Assembly: GCA_002189035.1 (NCBI GenBank)
Contig: NEEC01000011.1
Location: forward strand, 2,976,001-3,040,000
Origin: Utricularia gibba
Lineage: Eukaryota; Streptophyta; Magnoliopsida; Lamiales; Lentibulariaceae
Direction of reading: 5' to 3'
Length of the DNA: 64,000 nt
Part shown: positions 1 to 12,031 of the stretch, piece after piece
Position numbering within the stretch: position 1 is the first letter of the stretch
Layout: the number at the start of each line of letters is the position of its first letter
Notes under the pieces: generated by a model
Told to the model about the DNA's origin: nothing
Databases searched by the model: none
Seen by the model: the letters and a program-made list of their open reading frames with translations, nothing else
Translations under genes and position numbers: made by a program

Positions 1-773
1 TTCAAAGCCAAACAATATTTACTATCTTGATATGCAATCATGACTACGCATCATTTTTGAATGGTTCCAACTACTTTTTGCGTACTGGAATTTTGCCCTG
101 AATAGCAGAAAATGGTAATGCCAAGCACATGCAACTAAGACAAATGTGACGAAGTCTAATGCATTTTTTGCCAGGACCACTGATAGAAAAGATGCATGGG
201 TTTAAGGCAGATCAGCAGGCCAAAACACAGCAAGCAGCTATTTCATGCCATTGCATATTCTGAAACCCTGTCAAACAGAAAAACTTCCAATACATAGCCC
301 CACTCATTCACCCTGTAAGCTTCATAAAGGTCAGTGGAAATACCTGGAATAAGAAGTAAAAATATCAGCGAAACTTAAAACCCTGGGAAAGAAAAAAGGG
401 CAGCATAAATGTGAACATATTCTATAGCAAGATATTGGTCAAGACTGAATCTACATTTAAGGTAAGATGAAGTAATGAACAACTGTCTATAATAATGCTA
501 CGTCTACAGTAACTAGCATCAGTTGTCCATCATTCTGCTATGATACTTGTTTAAAAAGCTGTCTTTTGCGTCAGCATCCAAAACAATTTCCCCAGATTAG
601 GTATACATCAAATGTTGCATCCTCTTTATGTTTCATACAACACTTCTAAGATCATGTGAATGCAGCAAATGGTTATCATAGCAGCATTTCTCATTTTCAA
701 CAGTTATGCATTCTCTTCTTTACCCTCAAAAGAGTTGGAATGAGCATAGCTGTCCACTCTCAGCTACGCTAAC
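1..773. other. non-coding: 3' UTR or last intron of the RIK-like gene
   Basis: There is no ORF with coding character on either strand. The stretch is AT-rich and lies beyond the last recognised RIK-like exon. It is either 3' UTR (if the stop at 774 is used) or intron leading to exons outside the window. Confidence 0.4.
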
Positions 774-3700
774 TTATCCATTAGTGAGTAGGCAGTGCAT
801 TACCTGATTCCAAATTTCCGGTATCCTAGGAGCGGCAGGTAACTCCTGAAACTTTCTCCTTTTTTGTTGCTTCTCCACTATAGGTTTAGCTGTTTTTTCT
901 GGGAGATCTTCTGTAGATGCTGTTGTGGTAGGAGTAATCACAGCATTCTCTGAAGAAGATGATTGTTTGAGAGATAAAGCAAGTTGCTGTAATGGTGTGG
1001 CCTGTGGATAGATTCCACCATAACCAGAATAACTTGTTGAGTTTGCCAAGGTAAAAGGATGACAAGATGTGTTTGCTACAGGTATTCCAGGATTCAGTGG
1101 TCGAATAGATGGAGATAGCGTTGCCTGGGATACAACATTACCAAAACCAACTGTAACAGTTGCACAAAATGATTCTGTGTCATGCAGTTTCGGCACATTT
1201 GTAGAAGGGATATGGACTCCATCTTGCAACTGAGGTGGGGGTGGAACAGCCCCATACACCTTACTTGAAGATACCCTACAGTATTAAAATAATATGTTCA
1301 AGTGTATGCAACTTCAAGAGTTAAATTTACATGTATAAGGCTTTTTCGAAGTTGTGGCAGTAATTATGGTTACCTACACGTATTGCAATCCTCGTACAGA
1401 TATACCACAAGGCTCATCTGGATAAAAGAATCATAAAAAAATATATTACCTAGATGCACCACAATCAGCACTGATTGTATCCAGAAGATTTTCAGCCAAC
1501 AATTTTGCATGTTCAAGCTTCTTTGCATCATTGCTGGATAATAACAAATGCAATGGTTGTTGTGATTCTATAAGCATAACAAAGCAAAAGATAGATCACC
1601 AATGAGTAGTACAAGACAGAAAGCGTAACAAAAAAAAAAAAAAAAAAAAGGCTGAAGTAACAACCATCACTCTGACTGTTGTAAGAATGTTTGGAGCCAC
1701 GCCCTCTCAACTGAACAGTTGCTCCTGTTTCATTCATAATGTGGTTTATATATTGATCCTGCAATACAATCCAGCCAAATCCAACACGAAAGAATCTCTC
1801 CAATTTGCGTGGAGAAAGCTTAAACCATTAGAGTCTTTTATTTTAAGCAGAGAAAAAAACTAAAATTCATCAAACTGAATACAAGTGCATTTTAACATCA
1901 AACTAAAATTCCGTTGAATGGAATTTATAATTCAATGAAGCTATTGGAGAAAAGATATTGAAAAAATAAATACACAGGGGACTTCAACACTCTAAATTCC
2001 TTTAAAAAACATGGAAGAGAATTCAGAGCAACTTGATGATAAAAATGGAAGGCAAAACAAAAAAGAACCAAAATGTTCAAACAATTAAAGGCTCACATTT
2101 GGGCCACGGATGCGAGATGCAACATCCATTGATGGGTCTGGCTCAAATCCCAAAAAGACACAGGTATTTAATAAGTGATCGACCTGCAAAGTATCATACA
2201 GGTCAAAAGCTCCCTAATTCTTCACGTTTGGTACTTCTCATAAGCCAAAAATACCTTATCTGGATTGCCTGTGGTTGCCTGATTCAACATTTCTTCAATC
2301 ATAGCTGCAGCATGATCCACAGCTTTGATTCGTTCAGCAGTTGTGCCCAACTGAAGCAACAATAATGTATGGAAAAAATTTTATAAAATACTACTACTTA
2401 AGAGGTAAGATGCAATTCAAAGTACTACAGAATCTCTTGTATGTTACTCAAGTGTGGTCTTGTCATGCCAAGGATTTAAAGAATCACGAATGGATTTGAG
2501 TTTAGGTTTTGCATAAAACAGGATTTCTTATAGTTTTTGGCACACTAGTAAATAACATACTACAAAAACCAGGAATAATTTGAATATCAACCCAGTGAGA
2601 ATGTTCACCAGCTTCCTGACTAGACAAGATACTTATACTTACATGTGAAGCTGCAGATATATGAAGATAGAGCGGTCTTTCTCCATCAGAAGGTGCATTG
2701 GGAGGACGGTACCTTCCTCTATAAATTCCACCGAGGTAGGTCATCAAAATATGAGTCACAGAAAAATTACTGAATTGAGCATTTTACCTTGTTATTACCA
2801 CTGCTCCAGTGTTCTTCTGAATCTGGAAATTGGTAAATATTAGTCAGTAATGCCATTCTTCAAAACAACTTTTCAGAGTTCTAAGATATCACAAGACAAA
2901 CACACAGTCACCTCTTCCTGTGTTTGGCGTTTTGTAAGCTTATACCGTACTGTAGAATCAGCATCATTTATCACGATTTCTCTTGCTATTAGTTCTTCTT
3001 GTATTTTTGGCTGCAGGATAACAGAGGAAGGCTATTAAATATCATATCACATAAACAAAATAAAGCAATTGGCTTTTTTTAAAAAAAGTGACACAATTGG
3101 GACAATGTCAATGATTGGATAATCAGTAGTCAAAACCATGCCTTCAGTGCTATCAATGCACCTGCCTTACCTGTAACAATTTCTGGACGATTGCAGTGGC
3201 ATGTTGCTGCAAAGGTACTTGAACAACAGGCATTGGGATGGCTCCAGAATGGGAAAATGGGATTGCAAGAGAGGCACTAGATAATGATGAAGCAGCAGAT
3301 AAAGCTGTCCCTGCCAAAAATCCCATGCTTGCAATGGGGAAGATTCCAGGAGAAACCAACGACTCATCTGGCTGGTCCCACTTTCTCTTTTTTCTACAGA
3401 ATTCCCCAAGAAAAACGACAGCACTGATAAAATACGTACTCGTTACGGGCAAATGGCTTGTCCAAAATCTAATCTTTTTCTTAGAAAGTCATCATCATCC
3501 ACCCTTCGCCTAACCACAGGAACTTCCAGCAGAAATCACTTAAAAAAAGCATAAGAACGTCTGTACAAAAGATCCTACAAATTAAATCTAGAAATATCAC
3601 CAAAAAAATCTATAGTGCTCTCGATCGTTTACCCTTATAAAACGGAAGAGGTCAAAGAACAAATTATCTAAACAGCCTTCTCCTAACCCTCATAGTTCCC

Positions 3701-3836
3701 CGATGAGAAACTGAAAATCAACACAAATTAACCAAAAAACCAGTTTTACGTTGAGATAACGCCTCTACCTTTGTTTCCCCGTTGAAATATCTGATTCCGA
3801 TGACGAAACCCTAGATAAGCTGTCCTCCGTCGTCAT
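774..3836 (-). CDS. RIK: RIK-like KH-domain protein (RS2-interacting KH protein), 3' end uncertain
   Basis: Ten exons fit in one frame: 3769-3836 (start ATG at 3836), 3171-3393, 2912-3010, 2788-2822, 2643-2718, 2255-2350, 2097-2183, 1665-1758, 1450-1567 and one starting at 1275. Recognisable stretches include KRKWDQPDES near the N-terminus, YRPPNAPSDGERPLYLHISAA, the KH core IRGPN/DQYINHIMNETGATV (about residues 207-260) and SKVYGAVPPPPQL. The C-terminal part is Ser/Thr/Pro-rich and ends in KRRKFQELPAAPR. RIK proteins are nuclear RNA-binding partners of the MYB factor AS1/RS2, linked to KNOX gene silencing (family knowledge). An in-frame stop lies at 774-776, but the exon also has a good GT donor at 802-803 in phase 0. 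As homologues carry a further Pro-rich tail, the last exon(s) may lie left of the window. I saw no such exon in 1-773. Identity is confident; the 3' end is not. Confidence 0.85.
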
Positions 3837-4705
3837 TCAACTTCTTCAATCTCCTCCCCTCCACAGCTTCTCCCCAAGGGATCAGAAATTCGTGATCCTT
3901 TGCTTCACTAAGCGGAGCACACCAACTGCATGGAAAACCCTTGCAAATTCACAATCGCTACCAGATCGCATACACGTTCCAGTCGCCCGTCGCCGACAAG
4001 CCGCAAAATAACGGCTGCTTCCGCGTGCAATCCACGTGACTTTGGTTGAGATGGTGGGTTATTATTATTATTTATTTACTACTATGCTTTTTTTCACCGC
4101 CATTTTCCGCTTATTTATTCTATATTTTTATAAATGTTTTGGGCCGAAAATTATTTTCACTCTTTATGAAGGGCCCATTGGAAAAATAGGCCCAATACTC
4201 GTAAGCTGTCCCAGACCTCAGGTACGGGGTCACCAACCTGTACCCAGACCTGTGGCTCGGACCGAACCTAAGGACTTTTTCATAGTTCTGTATTTGTAGT
4301 TTTTTCTTTAATGGCTTTTATTACCGAGTACCTGTCCGGAAAACAACAAAAAAAAAAAAAAGGAAAACTGAGCTCTGCAGGAGCGAGTAGTGGAAGGGGG
4401 GATATACACATAAATTTGTGTATGTATATGCGGCGAGGAGGAGAGGGGGTGTGAAAAAATTGTTGGAAGTTGTGTGTGTACGTTGTGAAGCGCGTGCTTG
4501 ATTGTTTATTTTAATGTCAAATTTTCATGTCGATTTGCTATTTTCCGATGTGAATTGGGCAAAGGTCTTGTAAATTTTGGGGAAAAATTGCGTGGTATGG
4601 TTTTCTGGGGCACTGGAGTGGGTTTAGAGGTTTTCCGGGTATTGTAGTTGGGCCTTCTCGTCATAATATTGTTGTCATTTGGTTTCCCTGTTGGAGGGTT
4701 AAATT
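3837..4705. promoter_or_regulatory. shared divergent promoter region, RIK-like gene / At5g07980-like gene
   Basis: This 870-bp stretch separates two divergent genes. It holds clustered TGGGCC/GGCCCA site II-type motifs at about 4171-4196 (GGGCCCA, then GGCCCAATA), typical of plant housekeeping promoters bound by TCP factors. The part from about 4380 is probably the 5' UTR of the plus-strand gene. No coding exon was recognised in it. Confidence 0.5.
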
Positions 4706-7700
4706 TTGAGGCCGATATCTGTTAGCTATGAGTGCAAGATTATAGATGTGCACATGTTGCAGCGGCAGATTATGTTTAAACAGCTGAAGGAACTCCAGCA
4801 GGATCGGCAACTTCAGGAGTTGGGTGATTCCAGAAATCAGGAGTATGTGAATCAATTGGCTTCGTTGAAACAAGCTTCTGCGGTTCAATTTGGCTCCAAT
4901 GCTAATGGGGAACCTCTTCGTGATCCCCAAATGCATTCTTTGGGGAATATGCAAATGATGCAGCAGGGTGGAGCGAATGTTTACCAAGGATTCCCCACTG
5001 GCTTTCCAGGACAGAATCATGGTCAGGGCCCATCGATGCCGCAATTTGATGTGTCTGGTTATGGTTCACTAGCTTTAAATAGTGATAAGAACTTGGGTCT
5101 TTATTCTCAATTCCAAGGGCTCTCAAACCAGTCTGATAATATGTTGGCTAAGAATAATTACAAGACTCTTGGAACATCTGGTATAAATCCATCTGGTTTT
5201 TCGAGCTCTCTTGGTATCCAGCAGGCCAGTTACACCCCTGATCAAGTTAACATTGTGGATGGTGCAATGCTTCCGAATCACATGTTTCAGGAGAACAATA
5301 TTTTTGGGCAGGTTCCAGTTCAAAGTATGAATAATGACATCCTATCTGTAAATTATGCCAATCAAAGAATCAGAATGCAGAGAGACGAAGACACCTCTTG
5401 GCATGGGTCTTCTCCTTTAAAAACATCTAATCTGATCATTCCTGATCCTGATGCTTCTCTGGATCCTCTAGAAAGGAAAATACTGTATGAGACCGATGAT
5501 GACAGCCTGGGCCTTTTGCTTGGAGGGTGCCAGTTTGGTAGAGGAGATTTTCATGGAAGAATGGGAAACATCTCCTCTGGAGACAAGTTTCAATCTTCAC
5601 AAAGTGGCATATGGAGTGCCCTCGTGCAATCTGCTGTTGCAGAAGAAGACTGGAGTGGATTGAACTTCCATAACCGAGAACAGCCTGCTGACACTATTCC
5701 TTTGACTGTTATGAAAAATGAAAAGCATCAAAACGTTTGGGTTGATAGGAACTTGCATAATGCTTCTTCTCCAAGCCCAGATATTCAGAAATCAGATCTA
5801 AATTATGGTTTCCCCAGTTTGCAGCAATCGGGTGATCACTACCCCAAGCATGCTGAGGAATTGCAGCCCAACTCTTCCCATGCTTTAGGCCGGCAATTTC
5901 AGCCAAAGCATGCTACTGGAGGGACTCAGCTGTTCCAAAGTTCACCTACATCTAATGGTTTGCCTTTCCAATGTAAGAAATCGAATTTTTTTGCATGGTT
6001 TTTGAGAAATAACATGCATCTTTTTTTTCTGTGACTTTGTATTGCAGAGCTCTTTGATGTTAACGTGCTGTTATTTTGCTCTTTTCTAGGTGATGAGGCA
6101 AAGGGCACGCTATGGCTTCAGGGGGTACACCAATTTCTGCTTCTTCTGGTATGCAAGATACGTTTGATCAGGTTGGATGGCATCCATTCTTCTATTACCC
6201 TTAATAAATCTGAAGAAAAATATGAAAGCATAAATTGACTTACATCCCAAAGTTGATAGTTTATAATACACTTTCCGATTTGCAGGTTAACCATATGAAC
6301 GGTAATAGGTTTTCTGTTGAATCTCAGAAGATGGTTTCTGGGGGCAATGAGGAACCCTTGTCAACTACATTTTTGGGCTCTTCGGTTTCTCATGGACAAA
6401 ACATGAATGCTCAAAGGTCACTTGAGTTTGTTATTCGAGTCATGCATTAATCATCATATTTTCTCTAGTTAGTCTGATAATTGAGCCTTTTTGGTTGCAG
6501 GAGGATGGCCGAGCTCCTTAATAAGGATGAAATACAAAATGATATAATGCAATTGAATTCGAGATCCTCATATTCACCCATGGTATGTGATGGGAATTCA
6601 ATATTTTTGTCTAAAAAATTCCACTTACTAATAAAATCTCAATTGTCTTGTTGTGGATTCTGAAAAGAAGTTTTGCTTGCAGGGGGACTCAGGTGGCGCA
6701 TCTATTCAAAGTCATATGAATGATTACTCAAAGAATCCAAGTCCACAAAATCACATGGCAGCAAAATTTTCAGGACACGCCGCTTTATCCCAAGCTAATT
6801 TTAGGTCGCCAAGTGTATCTGCGGACTCACAGCATCTTCCGGGACCTCTCACTTCCTCGCCACATGTCTCTTCTCAACAAGAGTTGTCTTCTCCAAAAAC
6901 TCATAAGTTTCCTTCGAATTTGTTTCGGCCTAATGACTCATCTTCAACCCACCTAAAGGCCAGTTCAGCATCTCCAAATGAGCAGTCATCAGAGAAAGAA
7001 AGTCTTCTGAACCCATTTAAGATGCATAATTTGATTCCACTGTCAGCTTCTGTTTCTCAGCATCCTTCTCAACAAGCAGATGAAAAGGATACTGAGGTGC
7101 TTGCTTTTCCTTTTGGAATCAGAGCTGGCCAACCTTTGAATCAGAATAATCCCGTATTTCATCAAATGCTCTCTCCTAGGGATTCTGGAAATGATAAGAA
7201 GTCAGGTAGTAAATACGATGTTCACAATCAGCAGGCATTTGTGATTGGAGAAGATAATGAACGAAGCTCTCGAGCTGAAGCCCGAGAAGATCAGTCAGAC
7301 AAAGTTTCAGGATCGGCTGAAAATCAGGTTTTTCAGCCAGTGGAAATGTTTCGACATACAGAGTCTCATAGTCGGAATGAAACTTCTGATGGAGCATTTC
7401 CATCTCAAGCCAGTCTGCAAGTGACCCCATCCTGGTTTAAGAATTATGGAACCTTGAACAAATCTCAGCCGCCGTCTCAGTTAGCTACTGGGAATTTGCA
7501 AGAAAATGGCGCTATTGTCCAGAGAAACCCAGCTATTTCCAGCCAAGGAAATGGAGTATGTCCTGCTTCATGTTCCAGTATATTAGCTGGACCATTGCCA
7601 CAACATAATCTGTCTTCTGTTGATGCTGGTTCTCTGAATCTGGATGCTTCCATAGCAAAAAAGCGTAAAGTTGTCGCATTTGAGTCAATACCCTGGCATA

Positions 7701-8778
7701 AAGAAGTAAAGAATGATGCGCCAAGGCTTCAAAATTTAAGGTTCAGCTCTACTTTCTGCCATAAGAGCTTTAAAATTATTAGGTGAAATGAATTCTTATA
7801 TAGCGTGCATGTTTCTACAGCTTGGAAGAGTTAGAGTGGGCTCAGGCTTCAAATACCAAGCTAGAAGAGGTGAGGCAATGCTATATAGTTAATGCTAGCA
7901 TTGAGGGTTTCTGTAGTATTCAAAGTTCACCATTTAATCTCGGCCACCATTATCAGGTTAAGCGTGAAGCTGAACTCATTGATGAACTACCTGTTGTTCA
8001 AGCAAAAAAGCGGCTTGTTTTCACAACACTACTTATCCAGCAAATTTTGCGACCTGCCCCGGCTGTCATTCTCTCCGAAGATGCCAATTTGATATGTGAT
8101 GCGGTGGCGTATTTTACTTCCAGATTAGTACTGGGAGGTTTATGCAACCTGAAAAGCAAGCCACCATCAGATGCCGATGACACGTAAAAGTCTTTTCCCC
8201 ATTCACTCAAGGCAGATATCACAAGCGATGTTGTCTCACTCATTTTTCGTTAAAATTGCACAGATTAAAGGACAGGCCAAAAACTCCCGACAGAAGTGAT
8301 GCTGGCATTTCAAAAATTGTCGAAGGATTAGCAAGTAGAGTAAAGAAAATCGAAGCTGATCTGTCAAGGTAAAATATATTTTCATATTCTTGGGAATGAT
8401 ATGATCATGTTGGTCAAGAGACGAAGCTCATGGAAAGCTTGTTATGAAGTGAACGTTTCGCTACTATGCATGAACCTGTAACTATGAGTGTAACTTTTCA
8501 ACCTTTCTAATATGTTGGGAAACATGACTTGACTATGAACTCCATATTCCTGCAGGTTGGACAAAGGTCTATTAATGGTTGATGTCAAAGCTGAAAACCA
8601 GGAACTGGAAAAGATCTCTGTAATTAATCGTTTTGCTAGATTCCACAGTAGGCCTCATCAAAGTGCAGTTGATCAAGGGCCATCCTTGGGGCCGAAACCA
8701 CCCCATGTACTACGATATATATCAGCCTCCCCTATGCCAAAGGTGATACCAGAAGAATTAGACTGTCTTTCATTGTGA
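4706..8778 (+). CDS. large disordered nuclear protein, similar to At5g07940/At5g07970/At5g07980 (dentin sialophosphoprotein-like)
   Basis: Exons read by eye: 4706-5972, about 6122-6171, 6286-6416, 6501-6582, 6683-7740, 7821-7869, 7957-8183, 8264-8368 and 8556-8778. A short Gln-rich helix near the start (LQRQIMFKQLKELQQ) is followed by a long Ser/Asn/Gln-rich region with the conserved block WSALVQSAVAEEDWSGL. The C-terminus is structured, with SLEELEWAQASNTKLEEVKR, a basic KKRLVFTTLLIQQ segment and a coiled coil around SRVKKIEADLSRLD. In Arabidopsis this family has been reported as plant-specific subunits of SYD-type SWI/SNF complexes (recalled, not checked). Two oddities: the usual N-terminal ~150 residues are not visible upstream, and the junction 5972/6122 uses a weak acceptor (GGCTTCAG); the stronger acceptor at 6089 leads out of frame. 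The start at 4706 is only the first ATG of the open frame. Confidence 0.75.
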
Positions 8779-11755
8779 AACATAACTGACTCGGTTGCTA
8801 GTTGGGCCCTTAATCTATTTTTGAGGTACTAACGGTATATATATGTATGTTTCTGCATATGCGCATGAAAGAGACCAAGATTTAGGAGATAGCAACCACT
8901 TACCTTTTTCGTCAGGCAAGCTTCTTATTAGTTCATAGTATATCAATCTCCAGTGGGAACGAACTTCTCTGTCTCACTCTTGCTGCATTTGGTACTGTTC
9001 CGGATTACACTCTTTATGCCCCTAAGCTGTTGAAGTGGCTTTAGATTCTCCGCCCACACCACATTCCTTTTTTCTGTTCATGCTGCTGTAGTTCTTTGTA
9101 CTTCAATCCATTTTTCTGCACACAAATGTCCACTCATTTGAAAAGGTATAGAAAGCATTCTTTGGAATGTTCCACTTCTGATGAATCAGCACTTTTCTGC
9201 TGTTAGTTGATTATTCCTTGTGAGTACGAGGTTGTTCCCAGACAATGAAATGATTCTCTGGCACCACCAAGTGTCAGTGTCAGTGTGAAAAAGACAGGCC
9301 GCAACTCTTACTCTTTTATAGCCTTTTTTTATCATTATTACTGCATGACATGTCGGCAAAACATTCGAGGATTATTAACTGTTCCAGTTATTTCAACCAG
9401 GGATATCATTTTGCTGGGGAGATGTATCCCTTTTTTTGGGTCAGTTCCAATTCTGACAGTTGAGGTAGTGGTGGTGGGCTTTAGATATCAAAGCTTGTTT
9501 CCTTGGGCCATGGTCCCTTGTTTCCCCCTTTGTTTTTAAATTCCATCTGTTCATCTCTTAAACCCAAAGGCAGAGTTCCTTGCAACAAACAAGCTCAAGT
9601 TCATTAAAGAGCTCGACAAGGCTGTTAAGCTTCAGTTGTTAGAGGGTATGGTGATCCATCATTCAGTGGTGGGAAATGTTCAGGTTGTAAAGACACAACT
9701 CGGGGGTGTCTAGATAGTCTTCTCCCACGACGTGGAGTGAAACGGTGCATCGTTTATCCATCTTGTTAAGAGCTCTGTTTCTCACAACTATCCAAAGATG
9801 GAAGCTAACCGCGAGCACGCAGCAGGTGTCTGGAGTTGCTGAGATGGTTGCTTCTGATACAGTGTTGGTGGTGTGGGTCCTGTTCATGGCATCTGAGAAT
9901 TAGAAAGAAGATGAGTAAAAGCAACTACCAGATAAAATTCCATGACAGTAATGCAAGAAGTCAAGCTGTTTCTTCCTGCAATGACCTCTGAAAAGGCATC
10001 TATCTCCATGGTTCTGCGGTCTTAAAGCTCAAGACAGCCTCTAGTCAGCACCAGCTACTTCCATGGCATGATTCTTGGGTTTATGTCTTACAATGGTTCA
10101 TCATTTCTCATATTTTGGCCGGAGACCGATGTATGGGTAGACAGAGGAGGAGTTTCAGGAGGAACAAGTCCATCCGTGTGACTAGGCATATTTTCTGCAT
10201 CCAATTTTGTTCCAGTAGCGTGTGGTATGGGAACTGCAGTGCTCCCATACATTTTGATTGATGAAGGCACTGCATGCAGAAAAAAATCTCTCAAAAACCG
10301 CACCATAAGACAGTATGGAATCATCTGTTTGAAAACATCAGGCACAGGGACTAGCACTCCAGACTGGGTGCCAGCAGAAGCTACAGGTTGTCTCTGTCTA
10401 AGTCAGATATTCCAATCCCTGGAGAGAGCTCAATTAGTCCGAATCTTCAAATTCCAACCTATGACTACTCATTTCAGGCCTTAATCACTGAAATCATGAT
10501 CCCAAATTACATACTAAAAACATGTAAGAGGTTGTGTGTGTGTGCGGCATTGAAGGAATGTGCACAGCATGGTGTACCCAGTTGCTTCACTGTCCTCCCT
10601 CCCACATGCAAAGCTCTTTCCATGTGCCCCCATGTGCAACCCACACCCACAGCCAGTGCCACCCTAAAAATGCATCAAAACACACACACCCATTCCCTGT
10701 TTTATCCTTCCAAATCATCAAAAAGAGAGATTCAAGAAACATGGGTTGCAGAGGGTAGTTTGGGAATGTAGAGAGGCCAGCACCCCACACCCAGCGATGC
10801 TACAACACCAGCCCAGAAGTCATGGGATTCTCAGATCACATGACTGCCTTTATTTTTCTACTTTCCACTGTCATTGACAAAAATACCCCATACAGTAGTA
10901 CTATTTTTGCTTCTGCACATGAATTTCAAACACCAGTGCATTAAAAAGTAATCATCTTATAAATCCTTCTAAAGGCCTTCGATTCATTGGCTCAGAAATA
11001 TAACACAAGATGCAGAGTAGATCTACCAGATCAATATTTTTTCCCACAGCGTAAAACCAGTTAAAAACAAACTAACTAAAGGCAAGCTCTATACGTTTGG
11101 TGTAAAAGTAAATGTGGGGCTAGTGTCCCAAGCCTTTAGAGGGGGTACTCCACCACCGTCCGTCCTTATCAACGGGACTCCCCTAGATGAGTAGAGTAAT
11201 TCCGATGAAGGGTAAATAAATCGGGTCTCACCCTGTGTTTTTAACCCAACTTTGTGCTACCACAAGTGTACATTAAAAAATGACTATGTATATTTTGTTA
11301 GCATCCAGCAGCTTATAAACACGGATTAGAATGGACACTTACTTGTACTTGAAGAGGATGAGGATCAAAATTCCAAGGTCATTATTTTGTCACATGGCCG
11401 CATGGCAGATGCGCAGGCCGCGCCTGTGGCCTTCCATACCTCCATTAAAAACTGTCGTACGGAAACTCTGTGGCCTATACACCGGAAATTACATAAATAC
11501 CCCCACCCCCTTCTGCAAAAAAACGAAACTGAAGGGAAAAAAATTGTGCTAGCTGGAAAGACTAGGAAACATTTATTGCAGAGAGTAGAGAATAAAAATG
11601 TCACCTTCACTGTGAACCAGAGTGGCAGTTTGGTGATTATTTCTCAAAGTGAGGGGCAATAATCTCCGGTACCCCTTACTTAAACAGAGCATAACGCCAT
11701 TTTCCACCACCACCCGTTACACCGTCCAATCCCACTAAAACCGCCGTCCGCCGCG
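8779..11755. other. long gene-poor stretch with one unassigned ORF
   Basis: The first part is 3' UTR of the upstream gene. Beyond about 9550 there is no recognised gene. A minus-strand frame at 10088-10407 (listed separately) and a short one at 9663-9887 are open but match no family I know. No LTR, terminal inverted repeat, transposase or tRNA was seen. Confidence 0.5.
10088..10407 (-). other. unassigned open frame, possible terminal exon
   Basis: The minus strand is open from an acceptor-like TTAG or TGTAG near 10390-10405 to a TAA at 10088-10090. It encodes about 100 residues including GVLVPVPDVFKQMIPYCL and MYGSTAVPIPHATGTK, and ends in NMRNDEPL. A Pro/Thr/Ser-rich tail of this kind could be the last exon of a gene or a pseudogene remnant, but no upstream exon or family was identified. 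It may equally be chance. Confidence 0.15.
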
Positions 11756-12031
11756 ATGGGATCAAATCCGAGAGTTTCGCCCCCCGCCGGGAAAAGAAGA
11801 TCCCCCCATCGAATCCACCGCCGCCGCCTGCTCCCCGTCCACAAAGACGCGTCGATTTCCGAGAAACTGGAGGCTCTCCGGAGCCTAATCCCTAACGCCG
11901 ACGTGAATCCCGATCGGCTTTTCCAGGAAACCGCCGAGTACATTGTCTTCCTGGAAACACAGGTCGTCCTTCTCCAGAAACTCGTCGACTTCTACGGCGC
12001 TCATTCGCAAGAAAACCGCGACGGCCTATAG
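11756..12031 (+). CDS. small atypical bHLH protein (PAR1/UPBEAT1/IBH1-type)
   Basis: This is a single-exon 91-residue frame. Residues 1-27 are basic (GKRRSPHRIHRRRLLPV) but lack the His-Glu-Arg pattern needed for E-box binding. Residues about 34-80 form a helix-loop-helix with ISEKLEALRSLIPN, loop DVNPDRLF, then QETAEYIVFLETQVVLLQKLV. Small plant proteins of this type act in the nucleus as dominant negative partners of DNA-binding bHLH factors in growth control (family knowledge). ATG at 11756 gives the usual length. It lies alone in a gene-poor stretch, with GC content higher than its flanks. Which subgroup it belongs to cannot be decided by eye. Confidence 0.75.
   Translation: MGSNPRVSPPAGKRRSPHRIHRRRLLPVHKDASISEKLEALRSLIPNADVNPDRLFQETAEYIVFLETQVVLLQKLVDFYGAHSQENRDGL

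Noticed and set aside
11100..11260. Possible tRNA or short repeat with GGGACTCCCC-like inverted bases
   Set aside because: No cloverleaf with T-loop GGTTCGA and anticodon arm could be drawn; no second copy in the window.
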